The translations under genes and the position numbers were made by a program. A stretch of DNA of 10,424 nt from an uncultured Bacilli bacterium (GTDB taxonomy: Bacteria; Bacillota_I; Bacilli_A; RF39; UBA660), in assembly GCA_947584105.1 (NCBI GenBank), contig CANPWK010000034.1, positions 1 through 10,424 of the forward strand, in the 5' to 3' direction. Shown piece after piece: positions 1 through 6,916 of the stretch. The notes below the pieces were generated by a model, which saw nothing but the letters and a program-made list of their open reading frames with translations, was not told the DNA's origin and did no database searches. The number at the start of each line of letters is the position of its first letter. Position 1 is the first letter of the stretch.

Positions 1-331
1 TTATACCTAGTTCGTTATATATTTGATTTAAAAATAAATAACCTATATTTTTAGGACTTAATTTTAAATTTAGTTCTGTAATAGAAATAGTATCTTTTTC
101 TTTTTTTATTTCATCTAAATTAAATTCGCTTAAATCAACTAATTCGCCATTTTTAAATTTTTCTCTTAGTCTAATTAACAAATCAGGTTTTCCATCATCA
201 TAATTTGAAAGTAATCCTAAGTTTTTAAGTGTAACTCTTTTTTGTTTTAATTTACCATTTTCTGTGTGATAAAAATTGTGTACTATTCTTAAGTAGGGTT
301 TACCATAATTTTTAAAACAATCTAAATACAT
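1..331 (-). CDS. IS1634-type (IS4 superfamily) transposase, N-terminal part, runs off the window
   Basis: An open frame of 110 codons starts at ATG 331 and runs uninterrupted off the left edge, so only the N-terminus is visible. Residues 12-17 (PYLRIV), 24-39 (ENGKLKQKRVTLKNLG) and 94-109 (KNIGYLFLNQIYNELG) match my recollection of the N-terminal region of IS1634-family transposases, where a Tyr-rich strand is followed by a Lys/Arg-rich segment and a 'NLG' turn. The catalytic DDE residues would lie further left and cannot be checked. A GGTG ribosome site lies five bases before the ATG, the same pattern as yqeK and mutM. Whether the element is intact is unknown, and no terminal inverted repeat could be fixed in 332-581. 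Family assignment is by pattern recall and fairly confident; activity is not assessable. Confidence 0.72.
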   Translation of the reverse strand, partial: MYLDCFKNYGKPYLRIVHNFYHTENGKLKQKRVTLKNLGLLSNYDDGKPDLLIRLREKFKNGELVDLSEFNLDEIKKEKDTISITELNLKLSPKNIGYLFLNQIYNELGI

Positions 332-387
332 AAAATCACCAATACCTTATATACCTATTATTATAATAACATACTTTGCATAAAAAG

Positions 388-422
388 AAAAGCCTAATTT
401 CAATAGAAATTAAACTTTTTTT
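388..422. terminator. Probable bidirectional terminator hairpin
   Basis: TAATTTC (395-401) and GAAATTA (406-412) form a 7-bp stem with loop AATA. After a 2-nt internal mismatch, AAAAG (388-392) pairs with CTTTT (415-419). A T-run follows on the plus strand (416-422) and an A-run precedes it. It separates the transposase gene from yqeK. No intact gene ends at it, so it may be a leftover of a gene disrupted by the insertion sequence. Confidence 0.45.
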
Positions 423-557
423 ATTTCTTCATCTGTCAAACTTGGGCATCTCTTTATTTCCTTATTTCATCAAATTTTGATTAACAAAGGAATTTATTCA
501 CCATAAAAAATTTGATTAGAATTAGCACATAAATTTTTTTAATTATTGATATTTATA
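423..557. other. Non-coding spacer between the transposase and yqeK
   Basis: No gene of convincing length is visible on either strand. A 17-codon minus-strand stretch ending at 410 reads plausibly (CPSLTDEEIKK), but it is preceded by a stop and has no start site, so I do not call it. The end of the insertion sequence may lie here, but no inverted repeat could be identified without the other end of the element. Confidence 0.4.
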
Positions 558-566
558 TGTTATAAT
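558..566 (+). promoter_or_regulatory. Extended -10 promoter for yqeK
   Basis: The sequence TGTTATAAT is a perfect extended -10 (TGn plus TATAAT). The -35 position, 17 bp upstream (538-543, TTTAAT), is weak, which is usual for extended -10 promoters. Transcription would start near 573, at the ribosome site GGTG (573-576), giving a leader of about ten bases. Confidence 0.55.
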
Positions 567-581
567 AAAATTGGTGAATTT

Positions 582-1187
582 ATGAATGATAAAATTAAAT
601 GTATTAAACAAGATTTAGAAAAAAATTTATCTAAAACTAGATATAATCATAGTATTATGGTTGCAAACGAAGCTAAAAATTTAGCTCTTCATTATAATGT
701 TGATGAAAATAAAGCATATATTTCAGGCCTTGTTCATGATATTGCTAAGGAATTTAGTTTTGAAAAAAATAAAGAATTAATATTAAAATATAAATTATCA
801 GAAGAATTATTACTACCGCAATATAAAAAAATTATTCATGCTGATATCGGAGCCGTCTTAGTAAAAGATTTGTATCAATTAGATGATGACATTAGTAAGG
901 CTGTACTTTATCATACTATTGGCAATATTAAAATGAATACTTTAGCAAAAATTGTATTTATTGCAGATAAGATTGGCAGAGAACATATTAATCCAGCCAT
1001 TAAAAATTTACAAAAATTAGCATATATTGATCTTGATAAAGCATTATTATTTTATTTACAAAATTTACAAAAAAATTTAGAAAGCAAAGGAATTGATTTA
1101 CACCCTAATTCTTTGAGTCTTCTAAAATATCTTAATAATAACTTTTATTATTCTGATACTCCTAGTATTGGCAATAAATCATTATAA
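582..1187 (+). CDS. yqeK: YqeK-family HD-domain hydrolase (symmetrical diadenosine tetraphosphatase type)
   Basis: The 201-residue protein is an HD-superfamily hydrolase of the YqeK type. This cytosolic metal-dependent enzyme family cleaves Ap4A symmetrically into two ADP. Visible metal-ligand motifs are H23 (YNHS), H52-D53 (GLVHDIAK), H86 (IIHADIGA), H111 (YHTIGNIKM) and D129 (IVFIADKIG). The C-terminal 'GIDLHPNSL' also fits the family tail. I chose ATG 582 because GGTG lies five bases before it; a TTG at 546 would add 12 residues but has no ribosome site. In many Bacillota yqeK sits with nadD and rsfS; here it is alone on the plus strand, facing mutM, with its own extended -10 promoter and a terminator. 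All catalytic residues appear present, so it should be functional. Confidence 0.9.
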   Translation: MNDKIKCIKQDLEKNLSKTRYNHSIMVANEAKNLALHYNVDENKAYISGLVHDIAKEFSFEKNKELILKYKLSEELLLPQYKKIIHADIGAVLVKDLYQLDDDISKAVLYHTIGNIKMNTLAKIVFIADKIGREHINPAIKNLQKLAYIDLDKALLFYLQNLQKNLESKGIDLHPNSLSLLKYLNNNFYYSDTPSIGNKSL

Positions 1188-1205
1188 TTAAATCTACTTA
1201 TTTAT

Positions 1206-1242
1206 AAAAAATTTATATAAAGTAAGTTTATATAAATTTTTT
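1206..1242. terminator. Bidirectional terminator between yqeK and mutM
   Basis: A 16-bp AT-only inverted repeat (1206-1221 and 1227-1242) with a 5-nt loop GTAAG is flanked by A-runs on the left and T-runs on the right. It lies between the convergent stops of yqeK and mutM and can serve both strands. Confidence 0.75.
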
Positions 1243-1268
1243 TATGTAAATTTTTAACTAATTTCAAT

Positions 1269-2075
1269 TTAATGCTGACAATTTGTACAATAATATGTGC
1301 TCCTACCATTTACTTTAACTTTAACAATAATATTATCACATTTAGGGCATTTATCTCCCTCATGATTATGAACTAACAAATGATTTTGAAATTTTCCATG
1401 CACACCTCTTGCTGATTCATAACTTTTAATAGTAGTTCCACCCATTTTTATAGCTTCTTCTAATATTTCTTTCGTATAAAAAATAATTTTATTTAACTCC
1501 TCTTCTTGTAAGTCGCTACCTTTTTTTAGAGGATTAATTTGACTTTTAAACAAGATTTCATCTGCATATATATTGCCAATACCAGTAATTATACTTTGGT
1601 CAAGTAACAATGTTTTTATTGGCAATTTTTTATTTTTATATTTATTTTTTAAATATTTATAATTTAATGTTTCATCCCACGGCTCTAATCCAAGTTCACA
1701 TAATGGCTTACTTTTATATACTTCATCTTTTTTTAATAAATACATTCTGCCAAATTTCCTTGTATCATTATATTTTAAAATACCATCATTTAAATAAAAA
1801 ATAACATGATCATGTTTGGTAATATCACCATCTATAAAATATTTACCTTCCATTCTTAAATGACTTAATAAATAATAGTCATTAAGTTCAAACATTAACC
1901 ACTTACCTCGCCTTTTTATATCTATAATTTTTTGGTTAATTATCTGTTTTTTAAATTCTTCTAAACTTGGTTTTTCAATTATATCATATAAAACTTCTAC
2001 TTTTAAAATTACTTTGCCTAAAATTTTTCTTTTTAGTGTATTTTTTACTGTTTCTACCTCTGGTAACTCTGGCAT
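1269..2075 (-). CDS. mutM: Formamidopyrimidine-DNA glycosylase (Fpg/MutM)
   Basis: The 268-residue base-excision repair enzyme removes 8-oxoguanine and ring-opened purines and nicks the resulting abasic site. The N-terminus PELPEVETV supplies the catalytic Pro2 (exposed once Met is removed) and Glu3. Other landmarks are K58 (RRGKW), the RMEGKY segment at 74-79, DTRKFGR (104-110), the helix-two-turn-helix signature LLDQ...GIGNIYADE (157-173), and a C-terminal zinc finger with C243, C246, C263 and C266 around the loop GRSTYYC. Length is normal for the family. ATG 2075 has the strong ribosome site GAGGTG at 2081-2086. The gene lies 56 nt downstream of the histidine kinase on the same strand and may be co-transcribed, but an extended -10 (TGTTATCAT) just upstream could drive it alone. 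No polA or coaE neighbour is seen. Confidence 0.97.
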   Translation of the reverse strand: MPELPEVETVKNTLKRKILGKVILKVEVLYDIIEKPSLEEFKKQIINQKIIDIKRRGKWLMFELNDYYLLSHLRMEGKYFIDGDITKHDHVIFYLNDGILKYNDTRKFGRMYLLKKDEVYKSKPLCELGLEPWDETLNYKYLKNKYKNKKLPIKTLLLDQSIITGIGNIYADEILFKSQINPLKKGSDLQEEELNKIIFYTKEILEEAIKMGGTTIKSYESARGVHGKFQNHLLVHNHEGDKCPKCDNIIVKVKVNGRSTYYCTNCQH

Positions 2076-2092
2076 AAAATCACCTCAAAAAT

Positions 2093-2101
2093 ATGATAAC
2101 A
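2093..2101 (-). promoter_or_regulatory. Possible extended -10 promoter for mutM
   Basis: On the minus strand TGTTATCAT fits an extended -10. The -35 position is only TTTTTA. Predicted initiation near 2086 would coincide with the ribosome site, giving a leader of about ten bases. This is plausible but weak in DNA this AT-rich. Confidence 0.35.
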
Positions 2102-2131
2102 CAATTTAAGACAAATAAAAAGAACAAAATT

Positions 2132-3505
2132 TTATTTTGGTATTTCAAAATAGAATTTTGTACCTTTATCGCTTGATTCAACCCCATATTTAAAATTATG
2201 TAATTCTAATATATTTTTTACAATTGAAAGTCCTAAACCGGTTCCGTTTGTAACTCGATGAAAACTTTTATCAACTTTATAATATTTGTTCCAGATATAT
2301 TTTAAATCTTCTTTTTTTATTCCTTTACCAGTATCTATAATTTCAACTTTAACATTATCTTTAAGATCAATTAAATTAATATTTACTATTTTATCTTCAC
2401 CTGTGTAATTAATAGCATTATTAATTAAGTTATAGATTACTTGTTCTAACCTTTTAATATCTGCTTTTACAATAAATTCTTTATCACAATTTAGATTAAT
2501 TTTATAACCATCTTTCTCTTGTAAAACCTGATAGCGGGTTAAAACTGAATTCATAAGCTCATTTAAATTAACTTTTTTTATTTCTAATTTCATAGTATCA
2601 GATTGAGCTTTAGATAAAATTAATATATCCTCAACCAACATATTTAATCGATCAACCTCATTAATAATAACATCTAAATTAGCATTACGTTTTTGTGGAT
2701 TTTTATAAGTAATATCTTTAACCATTTCAGCATTAGCTTTAATCAGTGTTAATGGTGTTTTTAAATCATGAGAAACGTTTGCTAATAATTCTCTACGTAA
2801 TTTTTCAGTTTTAGCTAATTCTTTAGAAGTATTATTAAGTGTTTTGGCTAAATCGTTAATTTCATCTATTCCAGATTGTTCAAAATGGACGTCATAATTT
2901 CCTAAAGCCATTTTTTTACTTTCTTTATTTATTTCGATGATTGGTTTTGATACCTTTTTAGAAACAACATAGGCAATTAAAAATGAAATAAATAGAACTA
3001 TTAGTAATCCATATATAAATTGTTTTTGAATAATAGTAGCAATTGAATTCATTAATTGTAATGGTGTATGGATAAATATATAACTACCATTCTTAAGCTT
3101 ATTACCATAAACTAATACTTCATTATTAAACATTTTATTTCTGATAGTAAAAGTTGTCGATAACTCTTGACTATTAATAAATTTTTTCTTGTTTTTTAAT
3201 AGAGTTTCGTTATTTATAATAAGGCAACTGTTATTAGTTCCTGATGTATATATCACCTCATTATCAATTACGATTTCAATACAAATATTATTTTTATATG
3301 CTAACATATTTAAATCATTATAATTATTATTATTATAGTAAGATGAAATAACTTCTTTAGTAATTCTTTTCATATCCTTTTTTATAAAATACTTATAATA
3401 ATTATTTAAAAATATTGCTTCTAAAATCCAAAATAATATAATAATTAAAAAAGAAAATATTGTTAATAATAGCCAAAAATAGAATGTTAAACTATTTCGC
3501 TTCAA
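2132..3505 (-). CDS. Membrane sensor histidine kinase (HisKA/HATPase_c, HAMP)
   Basis: A 457-residue two-component sensor. Order of parts: TM1 about 8-32; a ~125-residue Asn/Lys-rich extracytoplasmic sensor region; TM2 about 163-182; HAMP about 183-236; HisKA dimerisation helix with phospho-acceptor H246 (NVSHDLKTPL); HATPase_c with N-box NLINNAINY (359-367), G1 DTGKG (391-395), F-box about 408-416 and G2 GTGLGLS (421-427). All catalytic motifs are intact. The start is TTG 3505, preceded by GTAGGT about eight bases upstream; there is no ATG before the first TM. It overlaps the regulator's stop by 14 nt in another frame, indicating translational coupling. The architecture is PhoR/ResE-like. 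The stimulus is unknown; the PAP2-DgkA neighbour suggests an envelope signal, as an inference. Confidence 0.94.
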   Translation of the reverse strand: MKRNSLTFYFWLLLTIFSFLIIILFWILEAIFLNNYYKYFIKKDMKRITKEVISSYYNNNNYNDLNMLAYKNNICIEIVIDNEVIYTSGTNNSCLIINNETLLKNKKKFINSQELSTTFTIRNKMFNNEVLVYGNKLKNGSYIFIHTPLQLMNSIATIIQKQFIYGLLIVLFISFLIAYVVSKKVSKPIIEINKESKKMALGNYDVHFEQSGIDEINDLAKTLNNTSKELAKTEKLRRELLANVSHDLKTPLTLIKANAEMVKDITYKNPQKRNANLDVIINEVDRLNMLVEDILILSKAQSDTMKLEIKKVNLNELMNSVLTRYQVLQEKDGYKINLNCDKEFIVKADIKRLEQVIYNLINNAINYTGEDKIVNINLIDLKDNVKVEIIDTGKGIKKEDLKYIWNKYYKVDKSFHRVTNGTGLGLSIVKNILELHNFKYGVESSDKGTKFYFEIPK

Positions 3506-4151
3506 ATTTATAACCTACCGCTCTAACTGTAACTATTAAATCCCGATACTTACCTAAATTATTTCTTAACATTTTTATATGAGTATCAATTGTTCTATCG
3601 TCGCCATAAAAATCATATCCCCAAATTTGGCTTAATAAATTTTCCCTAGATAATGCAATCGATTTGTTTTGAACAAAATAACATAATAAATCATATTCTT
3701 TTGGGGTTAATTTTACTTCCTTATCATCAATAGTCACTTTATGCCCTAAAAAATCTATCATTAAAGTTTTATATACATATTTATCTTGATTTATTGCTTT
3801 ACTTCTATTAGTTACTGCCTTAATTCTAGCAATTAACTCTTTTGGACTAAATGGCTTAGTTATATAATCATCAACACCTAATTCAAAACTTAATAACTTA
3901 TTATATTCTTCACTTCTAGCTGATAGCATAATAACTGGAATATTATAATTTTTAATTTCTTTTAAAGTCGTATAACCATCCATTTTTGGCATCATTATAT
4001 CTAAAATTATAATATCAATATTATTGCCTTTTATTTTATTTAAAGCATCTATACCATCTTCTGCTTCTATAACTTCATAATTTTCAAATAAACAATACTC
4101 TTTAATAACATCTCTTATTCCTTTTTCATCATCAACTATTAATACTTTCAT
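3492..4151 (-). CDS. OmpR/PhoB-type response regulator
   Basis: A 219-residue regulator. The receiver domain (1-115) has acidic residues D7 and D8, phospho-acceptor D51 (IILDIMMPKMDG), S77 (IMLSAR) and K99 (ITKPF). A winged-helix DNA-binding domain follows (about 126-217) with LTPKEYDLL (148-156), the recognition region RTIDTHIKMLRNNLG and the terminal wing VRAVGYKF. It is the cognate partner of the overlapping histidine kinase. ATG 4151 has GAGGTG at 4156-4161. A promoter fits the short gap after the PAP2-DgkA gene (TTCACT, 18 bp, TATAAA), so the pair may be transcribed alone or by read-through. Targets are unknown. Confidence 0.95.
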   Translation of the reverse strand: MKVLIVDDEKGIRDVIKEYCLFENYEVIEAEDGIDALNKIKGNNIDIIILDIMMPKMDGYTTLKEIKNYNIPVIMLSARSEEYNKLLSFELGVDDYITKPFSPKELIARIKAVTNRSKAINQDKYVYKTLMIDFLGHKVTIDDKEVKLTPKEYDLLCYFVQNKSIALSRENLLSQIWGYDFYGDDRTIDTHIKMLRNNLGKYRDLIVTVRAVGYKFEAK

Positions 4152-4170
4152 CTGACACCTCTATTTATAT

Positions 4171-4200
4171 TTTATACACTATTTATGTATAATAAGTGAA
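4171..4200 (-). promoter_or_regulatory. Candidate promoter of the two-component operon
   Basis: On the minus strand a -35 of TTCACT (4195-4200) and a -10 of TATAAA (4171-4176) are separated by 18 bp. Initiation near 4164 would leave a leader of about 13 bases before ATG 4151. It starts a few bases past the stop of the upstream gene. Confidence 0.45.
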
Positions 4201-4206
4201 ATTTTA

Positions 4207-5199
4207 TTATAAAAATATTTTAGGAATAAAAATAATTAATCCAACTATAAAAGCAATGATTGCTGCAACTAAAACGGCAGCTGCTGATGTATCTTTGGCT
4301 ATTTTAGCTTTGCTATTTTTTTCTAATGTAATTAAATCCACAGTATTTTCAATAGCAGTATTAACTAATTCTAAAGCAATAACTAATCCAAATAAAATTA
4401 GACAAATTGCCCATTCAATTAAACTAATTGATAAAATAAAACCAAATACAATTACAAATAAAGCTATAATTATATGAATTCTCATATTTCTTTCTTCTTT
4501 AAAACCTGTAATTATACCACATATAGCATAATAAAAACTTTTAAATATCTTTTCCTTTTTTATTTCTGAAAAGAGAAATGTTTTCATAAATTTAGTAAAC
4601 AGTATTAAATAAATTACAGAAACTGCAAACCCTGCTAATACATCACTCACGTAATGAACATTTAGGTAAATTCGACTCATTCCTATCAAAATAATTAAAG
4701 ATAGAATTAATAAAGATAAAAAATATTTTAAAATTTTATTAATCTTTATATGAAATAAAATATAAATAAACAAGCCATAAAAAGCCATTGAAACCATTGC
4801 ATGTCCACTTGGAAAGCTGTAACCAAATTCTTTTACTAGCATAAGTTCTGGTCTTGGTCTTATAAATATTTGTTTTAAAATAAAATTTAAAAGTATAATT
4901 AAAACTAAATTCATTAAAACAAATGGACAATATTTATAATCTTTTTTTATAAAACAGATTATGACAAAGATAAAACAGATGAAGCATATTACAGGTATGC
5001 TTATCATATTTGTAATTGCTTTAAAAAAGTTGGTTAAATTATTACTTTCAAATTTATGAATAAAATCATAAATAACAACATCTATTTTTAATCCTGGATC
5101 GTTTTTTACTCTAATTGCAAACCATATAAAAACAATTGACATAATCAATAAAATTAACCACTTATAATTTCTTTTTAAAAATCCATATACTCTATTCAT
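4207..5199 (-). CDS. PAP2 lipid phosphatase fused to DgkA-type (undecaprenol/diacylglycerol) kinase
   Basis: A 330-residue membrane protein joining two enzymes. The N-terminal part (about 1-205) is a PAP2 phosphatase with the full signature: K109-x6-R116-P117, P130-S-G-H133 and S175-R176-x5-H182-x3-D186. The C-terminal part (about 217-328) is a DgkA-family lipid kinase: EERNMRIH (235-242), the ALELVNTAIENTVDLIT core (275-291; E277, N280, E284, D288) and KIAKDTSAAAVL (299-310), then a last membrane helix. It closely resembles the B. subtilis undecaprenol kinase type as I recall it. The kinase phosphorylates undecaprenol or diacylglycerol, while PAP2 enzymes remove phosphate from such lipids, so both halves may act on one lipid-carrier pool; the actual substrates are inferred. 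ATG 5199 has a modest site (AAAAGAG). The single frame runs through both domains without a break. Confidence 0.9.
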   Translation of the reverse strand: MNRVYGFLKRNYKWLILLIMSIVFIWFAIRVKNDPGLKIDVVIYDFIHKFESNNLTNFFKAITNMISIPVICFICFIFVIICFIKKDYKYCPFVLMNLVLIILLNFILKQIFIRPRPELMLVKEFGYSFPSGHAMVSMAFYGLFIYILFHIKINKILKYFLSLLILSLIILIGMSRIYLNVHYVSDVLAGFAVSVIYLILFTKFMKTFLFSEIKKEKIFKSFYYAICGIITGFKEERNMRIHIIIALFVIVFGFILSISLIEWAICLILFGLVIALELVNTAIENTVDLITLEKNSKAKIAKDTSAAAVLVAAIIAFIVGLIIFIPKIFL

Positions 5200-5223
5200 A
5201 TAAAACTCTTTTCTATAAGCTAT

Positions 5224-5252
5224 ATTTTAACATAATAGCATTATTTTTTCAA
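5224..5252 (-). promoter_or_regulatory. Sigma-A promoter of the PAP2-DgkA gene
   Basis: TTGAAA (5247-5252) and TAAAAT (5224-5229) are spaced 17 bp apart on the minus strand, with an extended TGT just before the -10. Initiation near 5217 gives a leader of about 18 bases. This is one of the best vegetative promoters in the window. Confidence 0.65.
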
Positions 5253-5285
5253 TTTATTTTTTATTTTTATATAAAATATTAAAAT

Positions 5286-5321
5286 AAAAAAGAACTTATT
5301 TATAAATAATAAATTCTTTTT
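5286..5321. terminator. Terminator after the collagen-like gene
   Basis: An inverted repeat AAAAGAA / TTCTTTT with an inner TTATT / AATAA stem (one mismatch) and loop TATAAAT lies directly after the collagen gene stop at 5323. The A-run 5286-5291 gives a U-tract on the minus-strand transcript. Confidence 0.65.
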
Positions 5322-5322
5322 A

Positions 5323-6819
5323 TTACTTTAATTTTGTTATAACCATAGTCACAATAGGATTAGCAAAAAAAGAATCCGTTATTAAAGTGTTAGCTTTAGG
5401 GCTTACTAAATGAATTGTATCTTGAGATATATTTACTAACTCAAATATATCATCTTGTAAAGCAGTAGTAACTATTCCATGAGCATTTATTCTAATTACA
5501 GGTTCTTGATAATCCCAGGTACTACCACCTACATAAATTGTTGGTTCATTAACTTTTCTCAAACCAACTCCTATAACTTCATATTGCCCTGGATATATAG
5601 CTGAACTATTAGAATATGCTTCTACCATAAATTCTATAAAATAAACTCCACTTTCTTTAAATGTAATTGTATTATCTTTATTTAAATCAAAAATATTATT
5701 CATATCATATATTTTAGTATCAATTGGCAATCGTTCATTAGAATCAACAGCAATACCGTAGGCATCTAAATCATCATTAGCTGTCATAAAAAAGGCTGAT
5801 GGTACTTCTAAAGGCCCGGGATCTCCTTTAGGTCCTTCTGGTCCAGGGTAACCCATATCACCAGGAAGTCCTTGTGGTCCCCTATCACCTTTTTCACCTT
5901 TAGGCCCTTGGGGACCTGGTTCCCCCATATCACCTTTAGGCCCTTCTGGTCCAGGATCGCCCTTAACTCCTTGAACTCCTTGTGGACCAACAGGCCCCTG
6001 TATTCCTTGTTCGCCTTGTAATCCTTTTTCACCTTGAATCCCTTGTTCTCCTCTTGGACCTTGGATTCCAGGTGGACCTTGTTCACCTTGAGGTCCTCTT
6101 TGACCTTGTTCACCTTGGGGACCTTGGATTCCTCTATCTCCTTTATCACCTTTTGGTCCTTTTATTTGTCCAACATTATTCCAATTTCCAGAATCTGCAT
6201 CCCAAACATATAAATTATCTCCTACTAAATATGAATCCCCAGCTTTACCTTGTGGAACATCATTTTGAAGTGCAGCAATATTTTCAAACGAACCTAGGAT
6301 AGTAACACTAGTACCAGGTGTCCCTGCTGGTCCCATTGGTCCCATATCACCTTGAGGACCTGTTGGGCCCATATCACCCTGCTCACCTTTGGGCCCTTCT
6401 ATACCGGGTGGGCCTTGAATGCCTTGAATTCCAATTTCACCTTGAATTCCAACATCTCCTTGAGGGCCAGGAATACCTTGGGGACCCATTTCTCCTTGGA
6501 TTCCCTGTGGGCCTGTTGGCCCCAGTTCCCCCTTAGGTCCCGCTATACCAGGAGGACCTTGAATTATTCCAACATCCAACCAACCCGATAAAGTCCAGAC
6601 ATACAAGTGATTATCTATTATATATCCTTCTCCTAAATTACCAGTTGGATATTGTTTTTCTAATTCTTCTAAAGTATCGAAAGATCCTAATATATTTAAA
6701 GCAGGTCCAGCTGGACCCATTGGTCCCCTTGGCCCAGTTGGACCAATAATATAATCATTGGAAGATTTACATTTTTGATCATTCTTTATTTTATTTAAAG
6801 CTTTTTCATATATGTTCAT
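5323..6819 (-). CDS. Collagen-like (BclA-type) surface or exosporium protein with two repeated inserts and a C1q-like head
   Basis: A 498-residue protein with no signal peptide or LPXTG anchor. Order: short polar N-terminus (1-25); Gly-X-Y stretch 26-39; globular module about 42-87 (LGSFDTLEELEKQYP...GYIIDNHLYVW); Gly-X-Y 88-169; second copy of the module about 173-220 (LGSFENIAALQND...SYLVGDNLYVW); long Gly-X-Y 221-336 rich in GPKGD, GEQG and GIQG triplets; C-terminal beta-rich head 337-498 (ITFKESGVYFIEF; final FANPIVTMVITKLK), like the C1q/TNF-type heads of BclA proteins. Lack of a secretion signal plus a SigE-like promoter fit assembly on the spore by the mother cell, an inference. ATG 6819 has a perfect AGGAGG (6825-6830); an upstream start would add 10 residues without such a site. 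The Gly/Pro repeats make this stretch more GC-rich than its neighbours. Confidence 0.9.
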   Translation of the reverse strand: MNIYEKALNKIKNDQKCKSSNDYIIGPTGPRGPMGPAGPALNILGSFDTLEELEKQYPTGNLGEGYIIDNHLYVWTLSGWLDVGIIQGPPGIAGPKGELGPTGPQGIQGEMGPQGIPGPQGDVGIQGEIGIQGIQGPPGIEGPKGEQGDMGPTGPQGDMGPMGPAGTPGTSVTILGSFENIAALQNDVPQGKAGDSYLVGDNLYVWDADSGNWNNVGQIKGPKGDKGDRGIQGPQGEQGQRGPQGEQGPPGIQGPRGEQGIQGEKGLQGEQGIQGPVGPQGVQGVKGDPGPEGPKGDMGEPGPQGPKGEKGDRGPQGLPGDMGYPGPEGPKGDPGPLEVPSAFFMTANDDLDAYGIAVDSNERLPIDTKIYDMNNIFDLNKDNTITFKESGVYFIEFMVEAYSNSSAIYPGQYEVIGVGLRKVNEPTIYVGGSTWDYQEPVIRINAHGIVTTALQDDIFELVNISQDTIHLVSPKANTLITDSFFANPIVTMVITKLK

Positions 6820-6837
6820 TAATACCTCCTTATATAT

Positions 6838-6867
6838 TATTTTATGCATATATCAAAGCTTATATTT
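6838..6867 (-). promoter_or_regulatory. SigE-like sporulation promoter of the collagen-like gene
   Basis: On the minus strand AAATATA (6861-6867), a 14-bp spacer and CATAAAATA (6838-6846) match the Bacillus SigE consensus (about KMATATW, 14-15 bp, CATACAnT) at most positions. SigK also uses CATAnnnTA. Predicted initiation near 6831 would abut the AGGAGG site. No good sigma-A alternative clears the ribosome site. AT-rich background makes chance matches possible. Confidence 0.45.
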
Positions 6868-6875
6868 ATTATCAT

Positions 6876-6906
6876 AAAAAAACTAACATTTCTGTTAGAT
6901 TTTTTA
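6876..6906. terminator. Bidirectional terminator hairpin
   Basis: CTAACA (6883-6888) and TGTTAG (6893-6898) with loop TTTC are flanked by a 7-nt A-run and ATTTTTT, making a 13-bp symmetric stem. It lies directly downstream of the decayed gene at 6917-7392 on the minus strand, as expected for that gene's original terminator. Confidence 0.75.
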
Positions 6907-6916
6907 TTACTAAACT

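Noticed and set aside
410..463. Minus-strand 17-codon reading (KEIKRCPSLTDEEIKKV) that looks protein-like
   Set aside because: It is preceded by an in-frame stop, has no start or ribosome site, overlaps the terminator hairpin, and neighbouring frames are closed; a remnant is possible but not supportable.
1610..1804. Plus-strand open frame of 64 codons inside mutM
   Set aside because: It is antisense to a clear mutM coding region, lacks a ribosome site, and is explained by AT-rich shadow reading.
4196..4477. Plus-strand open frame of 93 codons opposite the DgkA part
   Set aside because: The minus strand encodes conserved DgkA catalytic motifs over the same bases, so the plus-strand reading is a shadow.
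5810..6570. Tandem DNA repeats resembling a CRISPR or minisatellite
   Set aside because: The 9-nt periodicity follows from Gly-X-Y triplets; there are no constant repeats with unique spacers.
5808..6591. Several open frames in alternate frames over the collagen-like gene
   Set aside because: The repetitive Gly-X-Y coding leaves other frames open by periodicity; products are low-complexity and lack start signals.
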